From contig VHZZ01004593.1 in the NCBI GenBank assembly GCA_009801015.1, forward strand, positions 10,057-31,979: a stretch of DNA of 21,923 bases, given 5' to 3'. The notes under the pieces were generated by a model that ran no database searches, had not been told where the DNA came from, and saw nothing but the letters and a program-made list of their open reading frames with translations. The position numbers and the translations under genes are program-made. The stretch is from Silene noctiflora. Its lineage: Eukaryota; Streptophyta; Magnoliopsida; Caryophyllales; Caryophyllaceae. This document shows, piece by piece, positions 1-9,960 of this stretch; positions within the stretch are counted from its first letter, which is position 1, and each line of letters begins with the position of its first letter.

Positions 1-94
1 CATGTATTCTTTATGTGAGATTTACATATGTGATCAAATATGATCGACAATTTGTGATCGCATTATTGTCGGGGACACTTTTCTCCAACATTTT

Positions 95-760
95 GGCATC
101 AACTTTCCAACCCGAGCATGTCAAAAGCAAGATGAGGGCCGAGTTCGATACCTTCAAAATGACGGAGGAGATGACTATAGAAAATTATCACAACAAGTTC
201 ATGCAGTTAGCTGAGTATGTCACTGATTTGGGGTTCACAGAGGAGATATTGGCCATGAGGTTCGAAAAGGGATTGATTGTGAACATCAAAAAGAGGTTGA
301 TGGCGGCAGAACACAGTACAGTGGAGGATGTGTACCAGAGGGCTGGTCAGGCCGAGAGAATTTACGATATCCTGAAGGAGGAAAAGAAGGAGAAGCTTGA
401 AAAGAGAAAAGCCTAAACCAATAATGAGAGCACTGGAAGCATGAAACAAAATTCGAACCGCTACAACTCTTATTTTCTAACAGTGAGCCGGTCGGGAATG
501 CCAGTTGAGGCGGAGGTAATCGTGATGTGTCCCGGGTAATGAGTGGAGGACCAAATTGCTTTCGGTGGGGGAAGTTTGGGCACAAGAAGGCGGACTGTAG
601 GGTAAACTTGGGGAACCAGGAGAGGAGCAACTTCCGAGGAAACCCGAGTGGAGGTTATCGAACACCTGCTCAGAATTTTGGAGGGAGTTCAAGGACTGGG
701 GCCTTTAGCAACCAAAGAAGTTTTAACAGTTACCCTAACTAGAACCGCTTTCATGGGAAC
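95..760 (+). pseudogene. Chromovirus gag remnant with mutated zinc knuckle
   Basis: Gag forms the particle and packages element RNA. The stretch from about 100 to 416 reads as the C-terminal half of a retrotransposon Gag domain (motifs KMRAEFDTFKMTEE, MRFEKGL, a YQRAGQAERI-type helix, then a Lys/Glu-rich tail) and is homologous to the gag at 19586-20310 in this window. It stops with TAA at 414-416. A second open segment (527-742) holds the nucleocapsid zinc knuckle C-F-R-W-G-K-F-G-H-K-K-A-D-C at 557-598. The second cysteine of CX2CX4HX4C is replaced by Trp (codon TGG at 566-568), so zinc binding should fail. A Gly/Asn/Ser-rich tail follows. The Met at position 15 of the longest open frame is not a credible start, because the sequence before ~95 is unlike gag. 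Confidence 0.8.
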
Positions 761-868
761 CAGAGCCATGGTCAAAGCAATGGGAACCTCCAGAAGAGGC
801 TCAATAAGGCCAGTTATTAGAGTGGGGCAGCCTCAGCTAGCCAAAGTGGGGTTAAGAGCAGTAGAAAA

Positions 869-1345
869 TTGTTCGCTTTGGGCAAGGAAGCAGCTGCGAA
901 GGATGCTCATGTGGTCACGGGTATATTTCTTGTGCACTCTAAGCCTACTTTTGTTCTATTTGATTTTGGGGCGTCACATTCCTTTATTTCCTATGATCAT
1001 GCAAAAACCTTAGGATTAGAAGTGTTCGACCCAATCGTAGACTCTATGACCATACCATATGGGGAATCCATACCTTGTGATAGGATCTATAAGGATGTAC
1101 TTATCAAGGTAGGAGAGGTGAACTTTGAGGCTGGCCTTATCGAATTCCCACTTGGGGGATTTGAGGTAATTCTGGGGATGGACTGGTTAAGGAAGTACAA
1201 GGCTTTCATCGACTGTCACCAGAAGAAAGTTACTCTGAGGGGACCCAAGGGAGTGAGGGTGTCTTATCGAGGATTCGTAGTAAAACCAAAAGTAAGACTT
1301 ATAGCTGTGAATGCCCTTAAGACCTGTTTGAAAAAGAGAGATTAG
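869..1345 (+). pseudogene. Chromovirus aspartic protease domain, active site mutated
   Basis: This is a retropepsin-type protease that would process the Gag-Pol polyprotein. The signature appears as LFDFGASHSFIS around residues 31-42. The flap and second half follow, including the hydrophobic ILGMDWL motif at about residue 100, typical of gypsy proteases. The catalytic triplet is normally D-S/T-G; here it is D-F-G, a Ser to Phe change that fits a single C-to-T transition. The aspartate is kept, but the changed triplet probably disables the enzyme. The frame closes with TAG at 1343-1345, before RT. Confidence 0.83.
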
Positions 1346-1360
1346 CTGATCCTATGTCAT

Positions 1361-2205
1361 GTGTGGGATACCCGAGAGGAGTCACCCCAAGCCTGTGATA
1401 TCGAGGTCGTGAGAGAATTCCAAGAAGTGTTTCCGGAGGAAATTCCCGGTTTGCCACCTAAGCGAGACCTAGATTTTAATATCGACCTGAAACCGGGAAC
1501 TGGGCCAATTTCAAAAGCACCTTACCGTATGGGACCTAAGGAGATGGAGGAACTCAAAAATCAATTGGGGGTGCTTTTAGAAAAGGGTTATGTGAGGCCG
1601 AGTGTGTCACCATGGGAGGCACCTCGTTTTGTTCGTAAAGAAAAAGGATGGAAGCATGAGACAGTGCATTGACTAACGAGAATTGAATAGTTCATCCATC
1701 AAGAATAGATACCCTTCACCCCGGATCGATGATCTGTTCGATCAGCTGAGTGGAGCGGAAGTCTTTTCCAAGATTGACTTGAGGCCGGGTTATCACCAAT
1801 TGAGGATTAAGGATGAGGATATTCCCAAGAGTGCATTCAGGACCAGGTACGGATACTACGAATTCGTTGTCATGCCATTTGGGTTAACTAACGCACCAAC
1901 CGTCTTCATGAACTTAATGAACCGGGTGTTTAGTCCCTATTTGGATCAGTTCATGGTAGTCTTTATCGATGACATCCTGGTGTATTCCAAGAACCGAGAA
2001 GAGCATGGGAAACACCTGAAGATGGTTTTACGGACTCTAAAGGAGAATCAGTTGTATGCCAAGCTAAGCAAATGTGAGTTTTTGTTAGAGAAGGTAGCTT
2101 TTCTAGGGCACGTGGTGTCCAAGGAAGGGGTTTCGGTAGACCCAAGTAAAATCGAAGCTGTTTCTAATTTGTTGGGACCAATCAAGCAATGTTCGAGATC
2201 TTGGA
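1361..2205 (+). pseudogene. Chromovirus reverse transcriptase, frameshifted and truncated
   Basis: Two open segments form the RT domain. The first (1361-1672) has the N-terminal motif [14 protein letters not shown] and the APYRM..KEMEELK region. A frameshift near 1640 leads into the second frame, which has an in-frame TAA at 1674-1676 and then stays open to 2252. The second segment carries the palm motifs: first Asp in [12 protein letters not shown], the [10 protein letters not shown] motif, and the catalytic F-I-D-D at 1962-1973. The domain ends abruptly after the [10 protein letters not shown] motif, near 2200, where the reading switches to integrase C-terminus. The connection, RNase H and most of integrase are gone. 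The catalytic aspartates remain, but the frame breaks and truncation make it non-functional. Confidence 0.88.
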
Positions 2206-2742
2206 CCAGAGAAGCAAGTGGAGACAATCGACCAAGTGAAGTTAATCCATGAAAGAATGAAAGCCGCTCAAGATCGCCAGAAGTCTTATACCGATGTCCG
2301 CCGTATACCTTTGGAGTTCGACGTTGGAGATCGAGTGTTCTTGAAGGTTTCACCAATGAAGGGTGTAAAGAGGTTTGGAGTGGAGGGTAAGTTGAGTCCG
2401 AAGTATATTGGACCCTTTGAGATTGTGAAGAGGATAGGTGCCATGGCTTACAAGTTTGACTTACGCCCGAGTTTGGACAGAGTTCACGACGTTTTCCACG
2501 TATCTCAGCTTAAGAAGTACGTGAGCGACCCGAGCCATGTATTTCAAGATGATATCCTTGAGCTAGAGCCGAGTTTATCTTTTGAGGAGAGACTAATTCG
2601 CATCTTGGACTGAAAAGACAAGAAGCTAAAGAGTAAGGTGGTACCTTTGGTGAAAGTGCTATGGAACTGTTGTGGTGTTGAAGAAGAGACTTGGGAACCG
2701 GAAGCCTCCATGCGGAGAAAGTCCCCGAGCTTATTCAATTAG
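2205..2742 (+). pseudogene. Integrase C-terminus plus chromodomain-like tail
   Basis: The open segment 2218-2613 reads as the chromovirus integrase C-terminal region: helix ERMKAAQDRQKSY, the F-D-V-G-D-R-V-F-L strand, and the GPF...AYKF 'GPY/F' module at residues ~65-80, then FHVSQLKKYV. An in-frame TGA at 2611-2613 interrupts the protein. The same frame then continues through a chromodomain-like tail (VPLVKVLW...EEETWEP) to TAG at 2740-2742. In this family the chromodomain guides integration to heterochromatin by binding modified histone tails (family knowledge). The catalytic DDE core is absent because of the deletion near 2200. Confidence 0.85.
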
Positions 2743-2782
2743 GTAATCTCCTTTACATCAAGTTTCGAGGACGAAACTTTTT

Positions 2783-2796
2783 AAAAGGCGGGAAGA
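2783..2796 (+). other. Polypurine tract of the left chromovirus
   Basis: A purine run (AAAAGGCGGGAAGA, one C) lies one base before the LTR start TGTAACACCC at 2798. This is where plus-strand DNA synthesis would be primed. Its position directly between the pol stop (2742) and the LTR fixes the LTR start. Confidence 0.75.
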
Positions 2797-3579
2797 TTGT
2801 AACACCCGTAAATTTCATAAATGATTTTAAAAGTAAATTAATAATTTGATTAAAATAAATTGTGATTTAATCTTGTTTTGAGTAAAAATATATTTTTAGT
2901 GTATAAAAAATTTGAGTATAATATTATGATCTGTCTTGAGTGTATAGTAACCTTAAGACGAGTTTTAAGCTAATTCCGACTCAATTTGGGTTGTTTTGGG
3001 CCTAGACTTGAATTGAGCCCTTATATCAAACATTTTCCACATAAAACCTCTTCAAACCCTTCTTCCTCCTTTCATTTTTCTTAGCATAATAAACACCATT
3101 GTTACACCCCAAAATTCTCCAAGCTTAAAATCCTCATAACTTCTTCATTTCTCAACCAATTCCTTTGGTTTTCGCGTCATTTTTCTCCTCTTTTCATCCG
3201 AGGTGAATTCTTCATTTAACTCATTTATTTTTATGTTTAGGTGATAATTTGGAGGACCCGGAAGAAGATAGTTACATCGTTGAGGATTCACTCGAAGACT
3301 AGGAAGCATAAGGTAACGGTGATAGGTTACTCGACACTTATTTTCATGTTTGAATTGTGATAAAGTTATCATTTTTGTCATGCTTGACACTTATTTTCTC
3401 AAGTATTTATGAAAATTGTATAAATGTAAGCTAGTGGTTGAAGAATTGGACATATCTTGGATAGTTGTTGGTTTACATGCTGAGTTTTACGTTTAGACGT
3501 GTTCCCGTCTTATAAGCATGCCAAAATTTGAGTTTGAAAATGTGTAGTATGGAAAAACATGTTGAAACCATGTACAGGG

Positions 3580-4000
3580 GTCTCCAGCCGGTGGACCGGC
3601 TGGGAACCCCCTGATTCTTTTTGTCAAAATTTGTGTTGGGAATGTCTTAGCCGGTGGGCCCGCTGCCGGTCCACTGGCCGGATGGGAGCACTCTAGAACT
3701 TGTCTTAATTTGGCTTGAGTATGTTCTCCCAGCCGGTTGGCCGGCTTCCAGTCAGCCTTGGCCGGCTGGGAGTCCCTGTAAGTTGGTTGAAAAATTTTAT
3801 TTGGATGTTGTCCCAGCCGGTGGGTCGGCTGCCGGTCCACAGGCCGGTTGGGAAGTTTCTGTTTCATTTTGGCATTTGGAATTTTGGGTGTTCTCCCAGC
3901 CGGTGGGCCGGCTGCCGGTCCACAGGTCGGCTGATATGTTTATAAAAGATCTGTATGGAAGGTGGCTGGGCCGGTTGGCCGGCAACCGGTCCTCTGGAGC
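3580..4000 (+). repeat. ~83-bp tandem array of CCGG-palindrome units inside the LTR
   Basis: Six degenerate units start with an AGCCGG-type motif at about 3586, 3649, 3731, 3815, 3898 and 3969 (spacings 63, 82, 84, 83, 71). A typical unit reads CAGCCGGTGGGCCGGCTGCC followed by GGTCCACAGGCCGG and an AT-richer filler. Each unit contains imperfect dyads (AGCCGG...CCGGCT). The block is markedly GC-rich against AT-rich surroundings. Open frames across it, with repeated QPVGRLPV peptides, are by-products of the repeat. Confidence 0.85.
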
Positions 4001-4035
4001 ACCTACTTCATTGTTTCTTATCTTTTCACTCAGTG

Positions 4036-4043
4036 TATAAAAG
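4036..4043 (+). promoter_or_regulatory. Candidate TATA box of the left chromovirus LTR
   Basis: TATAAAAG lies about 40 bases after the end of the CCGG array; a second TATAAAAG is at 3941-3948. Either could be the core promoter of the LTR. This is a motif match and position only; no start site can be seen. Confidence 0.35.
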
Positions 4044-5155
4044 ATATGTTTTGGGTATATGATTTATTTACATTTCATCAGATTTACATGAATTTTTTAT
4101 GTTTCATTATGAGCTACGAGTTGTTACCATTATATATTCATGATATGTCATGTATTGTTCATGGTTAAGCTACCATATGCTTCGGTGGTTAGAACCGTGT
4201 CCGTAAGGTATTGATATCAACCTACCTCTGTGCTTGACTTCTACCTTATATCTTCCGTCACACTCGTGCGGTACGGGCGAGTGGGGTACTCGATTCTTGT
4301 GTATATAGATCGAGTCTAGGATGCGGAGTTATGTGCCGCATGTCGAATTAGGAAGGAGCCTACTTTCCGAGTGTCTGGATCCAGGTCTTATGCTAGGATG
4401 TACCTAGCTAGTCATCCTACCAAGGGTTGCGTTATTGTCTAAGGGTATTAAAGTCCTTGCATGGCGTTGCGTAGAAGATGATCAATCCTTTAGGATCGCG
4501 TGTTCATTTTTTGTAAAGTCTCGGACATGGTTTAAAGGTAGCCTCTGAGTCGGACACTTGTTTGCTTCTATATTGAACCTATTAGACACTAGTGGTGAGA
4601 TGCAAGCCACTAGTTGCGATACGATCCCCTCTTATGTGTTCATGTCTCATGTGTTCCTCTTATTAGTATCATATTGCCATGTATTCCTTACTCCACATGT
4701 TTCGTATATGCTAATGCTTTTAAATAAGTATGTTTGTTCTTTCTTTACTCATTATGATTGTTTATATTATTGTTTATGTGCATTTCAATGTAATGTGGCT
4801 GAGAGAACCTTGAGTTACTCCTCACTGACTGTGGCATTCATGTTTACATGGATGACAGGTGCAGGTTGGTCTTGCATGGGGGAGACTTGTGGGCTAGCGA
4901 GAATGCACCCTAGGCCTTTTCTTTTCATATTTTGGACTTACCTTTAAACTATTGTCATTCGTGGGATATGTTTTCCCCAACACTTGTTTATTGTGATTTG
5001 TAAAATCTAACTATTACATTTACTTTGTTTCCGTCTGGTTATGTTAGTGACTCTTCGCTTTTGGACTTTGAAAAGTTTTAAAAATGTCGTATTTTTCCGC
5101 TGCGTATCCTTTCTTTTAAGTTAATATTTGACGCCCTAAATAGCGGGGTGTCACA

Positions 5156-7033
5156 GGTCGAGTACCCCAAATTCGACAGAACGGCACGAAAGAGGCGGAA
5201 ATGGCATGAGATAACCATATCTCGACAGAACGGTGTGAGAGAGACGCAAAAATATGTGACACAAGAATGTAAAGCATAATGACATTTCCATAAGAAAACG
5301 ACTCAACACAAGTAGTCACTCAAAGAGAAGTAATTCAAATTTAAAACTCGGTAAAAGAATCGATAATGAACAAGTAAGAACTCAAATATGAAGTATATAA
5401 TATTATTTCATACTTTTATAACATGAATAAACATTATATTTCATATTTACATGTTACTTAAATATAGTATAAACAAATGATAACAAATTAATTAAGTAAT
5501 TCGAAACACGAGGCAAAACGTAAACAAATTAAAGCCAAACCACCCATAAGCATACACGATTCAACAAGGGAAAAGATGGGTCATGATACGAATAATAAGC
5601 AAAAACAACCATCATTCACAAAAGGGTATACTTTTATAGAACTTGAAACGGTAAAATGGATGCCACTTATTCATACAGACTCTGAATCGAGTGATTCAAG
5701 TGGCTGAAACACTTAATTTTTTTACGCCGATCCTTCTGTCATACTTTCAGAGGTCCTGGAAGTCATCTCGTTCCAGGACAAGGGGTGTCCCAGCCGGTAT
5801 GGGGTAGAAGAGTAACGGTGGGTTGGTCTGTGGTCTGTCCTGGTCCAGGATGGAGTTGTTCCGGTGGGATGGCTAAGCAGGCGTAAGGGAGGTGCTTGGG
5901 GGCAAGAATAGGGCAAGTTTGGGACGAGTTTGTTTGAGTCAGGGTTTGTTCTAAGCTCGTTCCATCCATTTTATACGCAAGTTTGATGGTTTTATACATG
6001 CTTTTCTACCTAATTTAAAACATGGACATTTCTAACACAATCCTTCTAATTAATTAACATAACATGTAATTAAAATATGAGATATCATATAACTTGAGTC
6101 GAAAATTAACAAACAAATCGTTTACTCATCCAACATCACCCAATTGTTCCAATTCCAATACCTTAAACCAATTGTCATACAATATACTTAAAACATGTGA
6201 ATTAGGGCATACGTGAGAGGGAATTCAATAACTAACATATTCAAACATCCAACGTTACCTAATTGATAACAATTAATACAAAATATGCTTAATATTCCAC
6301 ATAAATGCTTAAGACACCATCCAACAACAATTATTCGATAAGAAACATGTATTAACATGTAAATAACTAACTTTATCAATTAAAAGAATAATTTCAAAAA
6401 AATAAAAGATTAGAATAATATCAATTAACTGATATAATACCGAGTAACTTATCACCGTTACCTTTTAGAACTTCTAATCTTCAACCCGCAAAGTCCGAGT
6501 CTTCAAGGTTTGCTTCCTCAGCAACAACTTTAAAGAAAGGAGTAAATTACTCTAAACCTAGAAAGACGGATTTTTAGAAAAACTTAGAAAGGATGCATCT
6601 TTCTTACTTAGAAAGGTGGAGGGCAAGTAAAGGAGGAGGTAGGCGTGAAAACGGTGAATATTGGTGGAGGATTGAAAGATTTATGATGGATATAGGTTTA
6701 ATGGTGAAGGGTTTCAATGGTGTTTGTTCTTGAGAGGAAAATTTCGGATTTTTGAAGTAAAGGACATGAAGATGTCACAAGGGTTTGAGTAGAGGAAGGG
6801 AGTAAAGAGGTCCAAAAGCTAGAATTGGCCTAAACAACTCAACTTGAGTCGGTTTTAACTAAAAATCAAGTTAGAACAAACTCTACGACCCAATGCAAAA
6901 GGCCAAGACGGTTACTAAAACTATTATTCTACATAAAAAGGTGCTATTTTTATATAAATATATTTTAAAATATAAATAACGAAATAAAATAGTTAAATAC
7001 GTTATAAATTCCAAAAATTTCGCGGGTGTTACA
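5156..7033 (-). repeat. Truncated LTR of a related chromovirus, minus strand
   Basis: Read on the minus strand this starts TGTAACACCCGCGAAATTT at 7033. It shares ordered blocks with the plus LTR at 2798: an ACCGACTCAAGTTGAGTTG-type block near 6833-6855, a 24-base block at 6443-6466 with one mismatch, and a degenerate CCGG-rich zone near 5780-5880. It ends at 5156 inside a region resembling about 4260-4340 of the other LTR (GGGGTACTCGA shared), so its terminal part is missing here. No polypurine tract precedes 7033 on the minus strand, which suits a 5' LTR or solo LTR. Candidate target duplication half: GAACA at 7034-7038. Confidence 0.68.
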
Positions 7034-7126
7034 GAACAGCTTAGGAAATTGGGTTGTAGATGTTAAATCTTCACCAGTAAATTTATTCATAGCCTCATTC
7101 TTGACCTCCTATACTAAGTACCTTTT

Positions 7127-7735
7127 TCATAACAATTGGACCTCATTGAGGAGGTGATCAATGTCCTCTCCAATAATCATGGGCTCCAAGGTAGGGGTCA
7201 TGAGGTCTTCATAGTCAATAGGAGAAAAGAGTTCACCCTCTCCATAAAGGCAAACCTCAAACTTCTCAACAATGGCATCTTAAAGTATGGCAATCTCACA
7301 ATTCCATTCATCTTTTGATTCCACATCCCATGATTCATTGCAAGATTCTTACTCCTCATCATTGTCTCCTATTAGCTTGTCATCATCACTCTCTCCATAA
7401 GAGTCATATTTAGGAGCATCACCAATCTTCATTAACTCTCTTTCCACCAACTCGATTTTCACTTCAAAATAAACTCTCTTATATTCACATAGGCTAAGGG
7501 TATTTGGTTTATTCAATCTCACATCTTCTTCATCGAATACCACACCTTCATACTCACATTCATAGATGGTGTCCACAAAGCTAGGTATAGGTTGGAATAT
7601 GTGGTGCTTTCTATTGTTTATAAACTCATGGAACAAAGTGGATTGGTCGGGTGACTTGTGTTTGCTTCCAAATTCTTCATCATATGAGCTATTGTTAGAA
7701 GCGTCATCTCTTTTCTTTAGCTCTTTATACACCAC
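7127..7735 (-). pseudogene. Acidic repetitive coding remnant, family not recognised
   Basis: One minus-strand frame runs from Met at 7735 to TGA at 7129-7127, broken only by TAA at 7351-7349 and TAA at 7282-7280, about 200 codons. The product is strongly acidic (runs such as DSYGESDDDK and GEGELFSPIDYEDLM) and contains the motif IYECEYEGVVFDEEDV, echoed within the same unit as LCEYKRVYFEV. Upstream (7740-7900) a degraded copy of the same unit reads IVYECEFKGVTFDMEDV. No signal peptide, membrane segment or catalytic motif is visible. The position next to a gag-like fragment suggests part of a retrotransposon polyprotein or an extra ORF, but I cannot name the family. Confidence 0.45.
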
Positions 7736-7900
7736 CTAAAGATTTACTTCGAACAACACTCCCTCATATTCGCAAGAGCTCAAAAGATAAACTTGGCTCC
7801 TCCAAACTTCACATCTTCCATATCAAAGGTCACACCTTTGAACTCGCATTCGTAGACAATGTTTGAAAAGTTGGGTAAAAGTAGGAATACAGGGTGTTCA
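7390..7900 (-). repeat. Two tandem ~290-bp units within the acidic coding remnant
   Basis: Segments about 7390-7610 and 7675-7900 align at an offset of 285-290 bases. Examples are CACATCTTCTTCATCGAATA near 7520 against CACATCTTCCATATCAAAGG near 7810, and CATTCATAGATGGT near 7557 against CATTCGTAGACAAT near 7847. Both units encode the CEYEGV-type motif on the minus strand. Small indels break the frame in the upstream unit. This looks like an internal coding duplication that preceded decay. Confidence 0.7.
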
Positions 7901-8079
7901 ATGCTTGGAATTTAGGAAGGTGTAAGTGGTGAGACATTTGCATAATTTGCTTCATAATGTCCTCCAAACTCTTCTTCACCCTCGCTATCTTCTTCAATTA
8001 CACCTTCCTATCAAGTCTTTCATTTGACATTTTGTGAGGGTGGGTGGCAATGGGTAAGAAAGAATACTCTGCTCTCTTT

Positions 8080-8478
8080 GGTCTCATCACTCTCCTCTTC
8101 AATGTGTTCTTTATATAGTTCGTGGTCGGCTTACAATTGAGCTATTCGATATTCCATCTTTCTTCCATGCTCGATGATATTGTTGAGAACCAAATCCCTT
8201 TCTTGAGTGTCTTCTTGCACTTGCTTGAAGAATTGACGTTGGTCTTTAAGCATTTGATAAACCCCTTTTTCATATCAAAGTTACGGTTGTTTTCTTGTTG
8301 TGGGCAAAGAGGAGATTTGTTGTATGGGTGATTGTAAAAAGTTTTGTTTTGGAAGAGTTGTTGTAGATTTTGGATGTTCGGGCTTTTGGATGGGGATTTT
8401 GTAGGGTAATCTATTGCCCATACGTACTCCTCTTGTTAGAAGCTTTGTGCCATCATTATTTCTAAAACAAGGAAACAA
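8080..8478 (-). pseudogene. Gln-rich gag-like fragment, broken
   Basis: Minus-strand frames here read as a Pro/Gln/Asn-rich stretch (8478-8281, ending in TAA) followed, after a frame change, by a charged helical segment (QRQFFKQVQEDTQERDLVLN, near 8250-8190) and a YRIAQL end. Gln-rich stretches plus a coiled helix before QLA-like residues are common at the end of gag in Athila/Tat-type gypsy elements, which is why I call it gag-like. No zinc knuckle or protease triplet is visible, so this is weak. It is upstream of, and on the same strand as, the acidic remnant. Confidence 0.35.
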
Positions 8479-9639
8479 TTACAAACAAGGAAACTACATG
8501 AAAATGGTAAGAAAAACCTTGAGGAACAAGTTCCTCAAGGTTAAAGCATATTTAAACCTTGAGGAACAACTAGCAAGTGTGTATGTCGGAGTCGATCCAT
8601 GGGACGGTGTGCTTTGGGTTCTAAGTTTATCTATTTCAATATGTGCCAATGTCACGATAATTTGGGGTTTTGGGTTTTAAGATAAACTAATGAAATGTAA
8701 ACTAAAGCAAATATTGAAAGTAAGAGATGTAAAAAATTAATTAAAAGCACTAAGGTGTCATGGGTTCAAAGAGCTGATCAAAGAAATTACACATATGAGT
8801 CTAAAGTGGGTCAAGTTTGTAGTCGGACTATGGGTCGAGGCTCTCGATCTTACAGTCCTACCTAGGTCGAGTCGTGTTAGCTCTCGTGTACATTCGTTCT
8901 ACACAACAACGACATAGTGCATGGTCTAACAACTCCTAAGGTTCTCGATCTTATAAGAGTGTTGAATAGATAGAGATTCGTACAAGTTTGTCAAACAAGC
9001 ATTTCATCAAACACTTGATAAGCACTAGTTGAAAACACAACAATTAATCGATTTTGATAGACCCAACATAGATTCATCCTTTAATTATCTCCCTAATCCG
9101 CCATTAACCCTAACTAGATCACTACTCACTAATCATAACAAGATGGATGCTAATAACAACAATAAACATGTAATCTAAACTAATCATAACAAGAAAGATG
9201 CAAACTTGATGAATGATGAACAATAAATTAAAGAGAGATCATAAATATATACACTAATAATGAATAAAGAATGAAAAATAATAAAATGAATCCTTTAATA
9301 AAGGTGAAGACTTGTCATTAATCATCAAGTATAAAACCATGAGATCCAATATGTAAACTATTGAAAATGTAAATTGGAAGAACAATTATTGAAAGCATAA
9401 TGCAGATTGAGATAAGATTAAAGGACTAATCTAATCTAAGAGGGAAATCTAAACTAAGGAGGCTTCCTAAGTCTGATCAAGTATAATCCTAAATTACTAC
9501 AAAGTTAGTATATATATGGGTCACAAGGGTTAATTAAGGGCTTAAATGAAGTGTTGGCCTAATAGGAGAAGTTTTCACCATATAAGACCTCTTCCTGCTC
9601 GTGAGAGCTGAACTAGAGATGGCAAATCCAGAACTTTAA

Positions 9640-9712
9640 GTCCCTCGACTTGATGCTTACTCGCCCGACTTCAAGCTTGACTCGCCTGACTTGGTGCTGA
9701 GTCACCCGAGTT
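9640..9712 (-). repeat. ~20-bp-period array of ACTCGCCYGACTT-like motifs
   Basis: Motif copies begin near 9640 (GTCCCTCGACTT), 9659 (ACTCGCCCGACTT), 9680 (ACTCGCCTGACTT) and 9700 (AGTCACCCGAGTT), spaced 19-21 bases. The arms are pseudo-palindromic. The array is about 125 bases upstream, on the minus strand, of the TATATATA near 9510. The layout resembles the array at 17483 but the motif differs. Confidence 0.6.
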
Positions 9713-9904
9713 ACGGTAGCAGTTAGCTTCTCATGGGCTTGGATTCCTTAAAACTTGTGAGAGCTCCTATTAGGTCTTGGGGGTTGGCTTCTCATTTCCC
9801 GAAATCTTGGTTATTGGTTTATGGGTCTTTGTGCTTGGCCACCTCCTCCTTGCCAATCATCGGTTAAGTCGTTTTGTCTTTATTTTTGCTCAATATCGTG
9901 CTAA

Positions 9905-9954
9905 GATCCTTATTTTAGTGTTTATATAAAAGATCCTCATTATAATGTTTATAT
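9905..9954. repeat. 27-bp tandem direct repeat pair
   Basis: GATCCTTATTTTAGTGTTTA at 9905 and GATCCTCATTATAATGTTTA at 9932, both followed by TAT, repeat at a 27-base offset. This is likely a local duplication in the LTR-like block. Confidence 0.65.
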
Positions 9955-9960
9955 CACGCG

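Larger units (their letters stand above)
1..5155 (+). mobile_element. Ty3/gypsy chromovirus, partial, internally deleted
   Basis: This is a plus-strand LTR retrotransposon remnant in gag-PR-RT-(deletion)-integrase C-terminus-chromodomain-PPT-3' LTR order. The order RT before integrase and the C-terminal chromodomain-like segment place it in the Ty3/gypsy chromoviruses, probably near the Tekay/Del group (inference from the gag and LTR style, TGTAACACCC...). The 5' LTR, PBS and start of gag lie left of the window or are lost; the first ~95 bases do not read as gag. RNase H and the integrase catalytic core are missing. All domains carry stops or substitutions, so it is not autonomous. Its 3' end at 5155 abuts another LTR, which suggests a nested insertion. 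Confidence 0.88.
2798..5155 (+). repeat. 3' LTR of the left chromovirus (2,358 bp)
   Basis: The LTR starts TGTAACACCC right after the polypurine tract and ends GGGTGTCACA, an imperfect inverted match to the start, with TG...CA ends. It has no genuine coding content. It contains a GC-rich tandem array at ~3580-4000, two TATA-like TATAAAAG sites (3941 and 4036), and a long downstream part. A block near 3309-3332 (core AAGGTAACGGTGAT) is nearly identical to the reverse complement of 6443-6466 in the neighbouring LTR, so the two belong to related families. The next five bases (GGTCG, 5156-5160) would be half of a target duplication; the other half lies outside the window. Confidence 0.8.
8690..9960 (-). 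other. AT-rich noncoding block, probably LTR or leader of the minus-strand element
   Basis: No open frame of note. The block lies where the 5' LTR or leader of the minus-strand gag-like element should be. It holds a short direct repeat (CTAATCATAACAAG at about 9129 and 9179, each followed by a GATGC-type end), a TATATATA run near 9509-9517 that could be a minus-strand TATA box, and a GC-rich ~20-bp-period array at 9640-9712. No convincing primer binding site or LTR ends were found, so the boundaries are approximate. Confidence 0.35.

Noticed and set aside
3654..4040. Open frames with repeated QPVGRLPV peptides, and overlapping frames on the other strand
   Set aside because: They lie inside an LTR and simply translate the ~83-bp GC-rich tandem repeat; no domain, no start context, and several frames are open at once.
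4558..4947. 129-residue hydrophobic open frame that could look like a membrane protein
   Set aside because: It is inside the left LTR, is rich in T-run-derived Phe/Leu/Tyr, has no family pattern, and the related LTR does not carry it.
8414..8680. 88-residue plus-strand open frame ending in a hydrophobic stretch
   Set aside because: It overlaps the minus-strand gag-like fragment and has no family resemblance; contains a local TTGAGGAAC repeat (8520 and 8561) that explains part of it.
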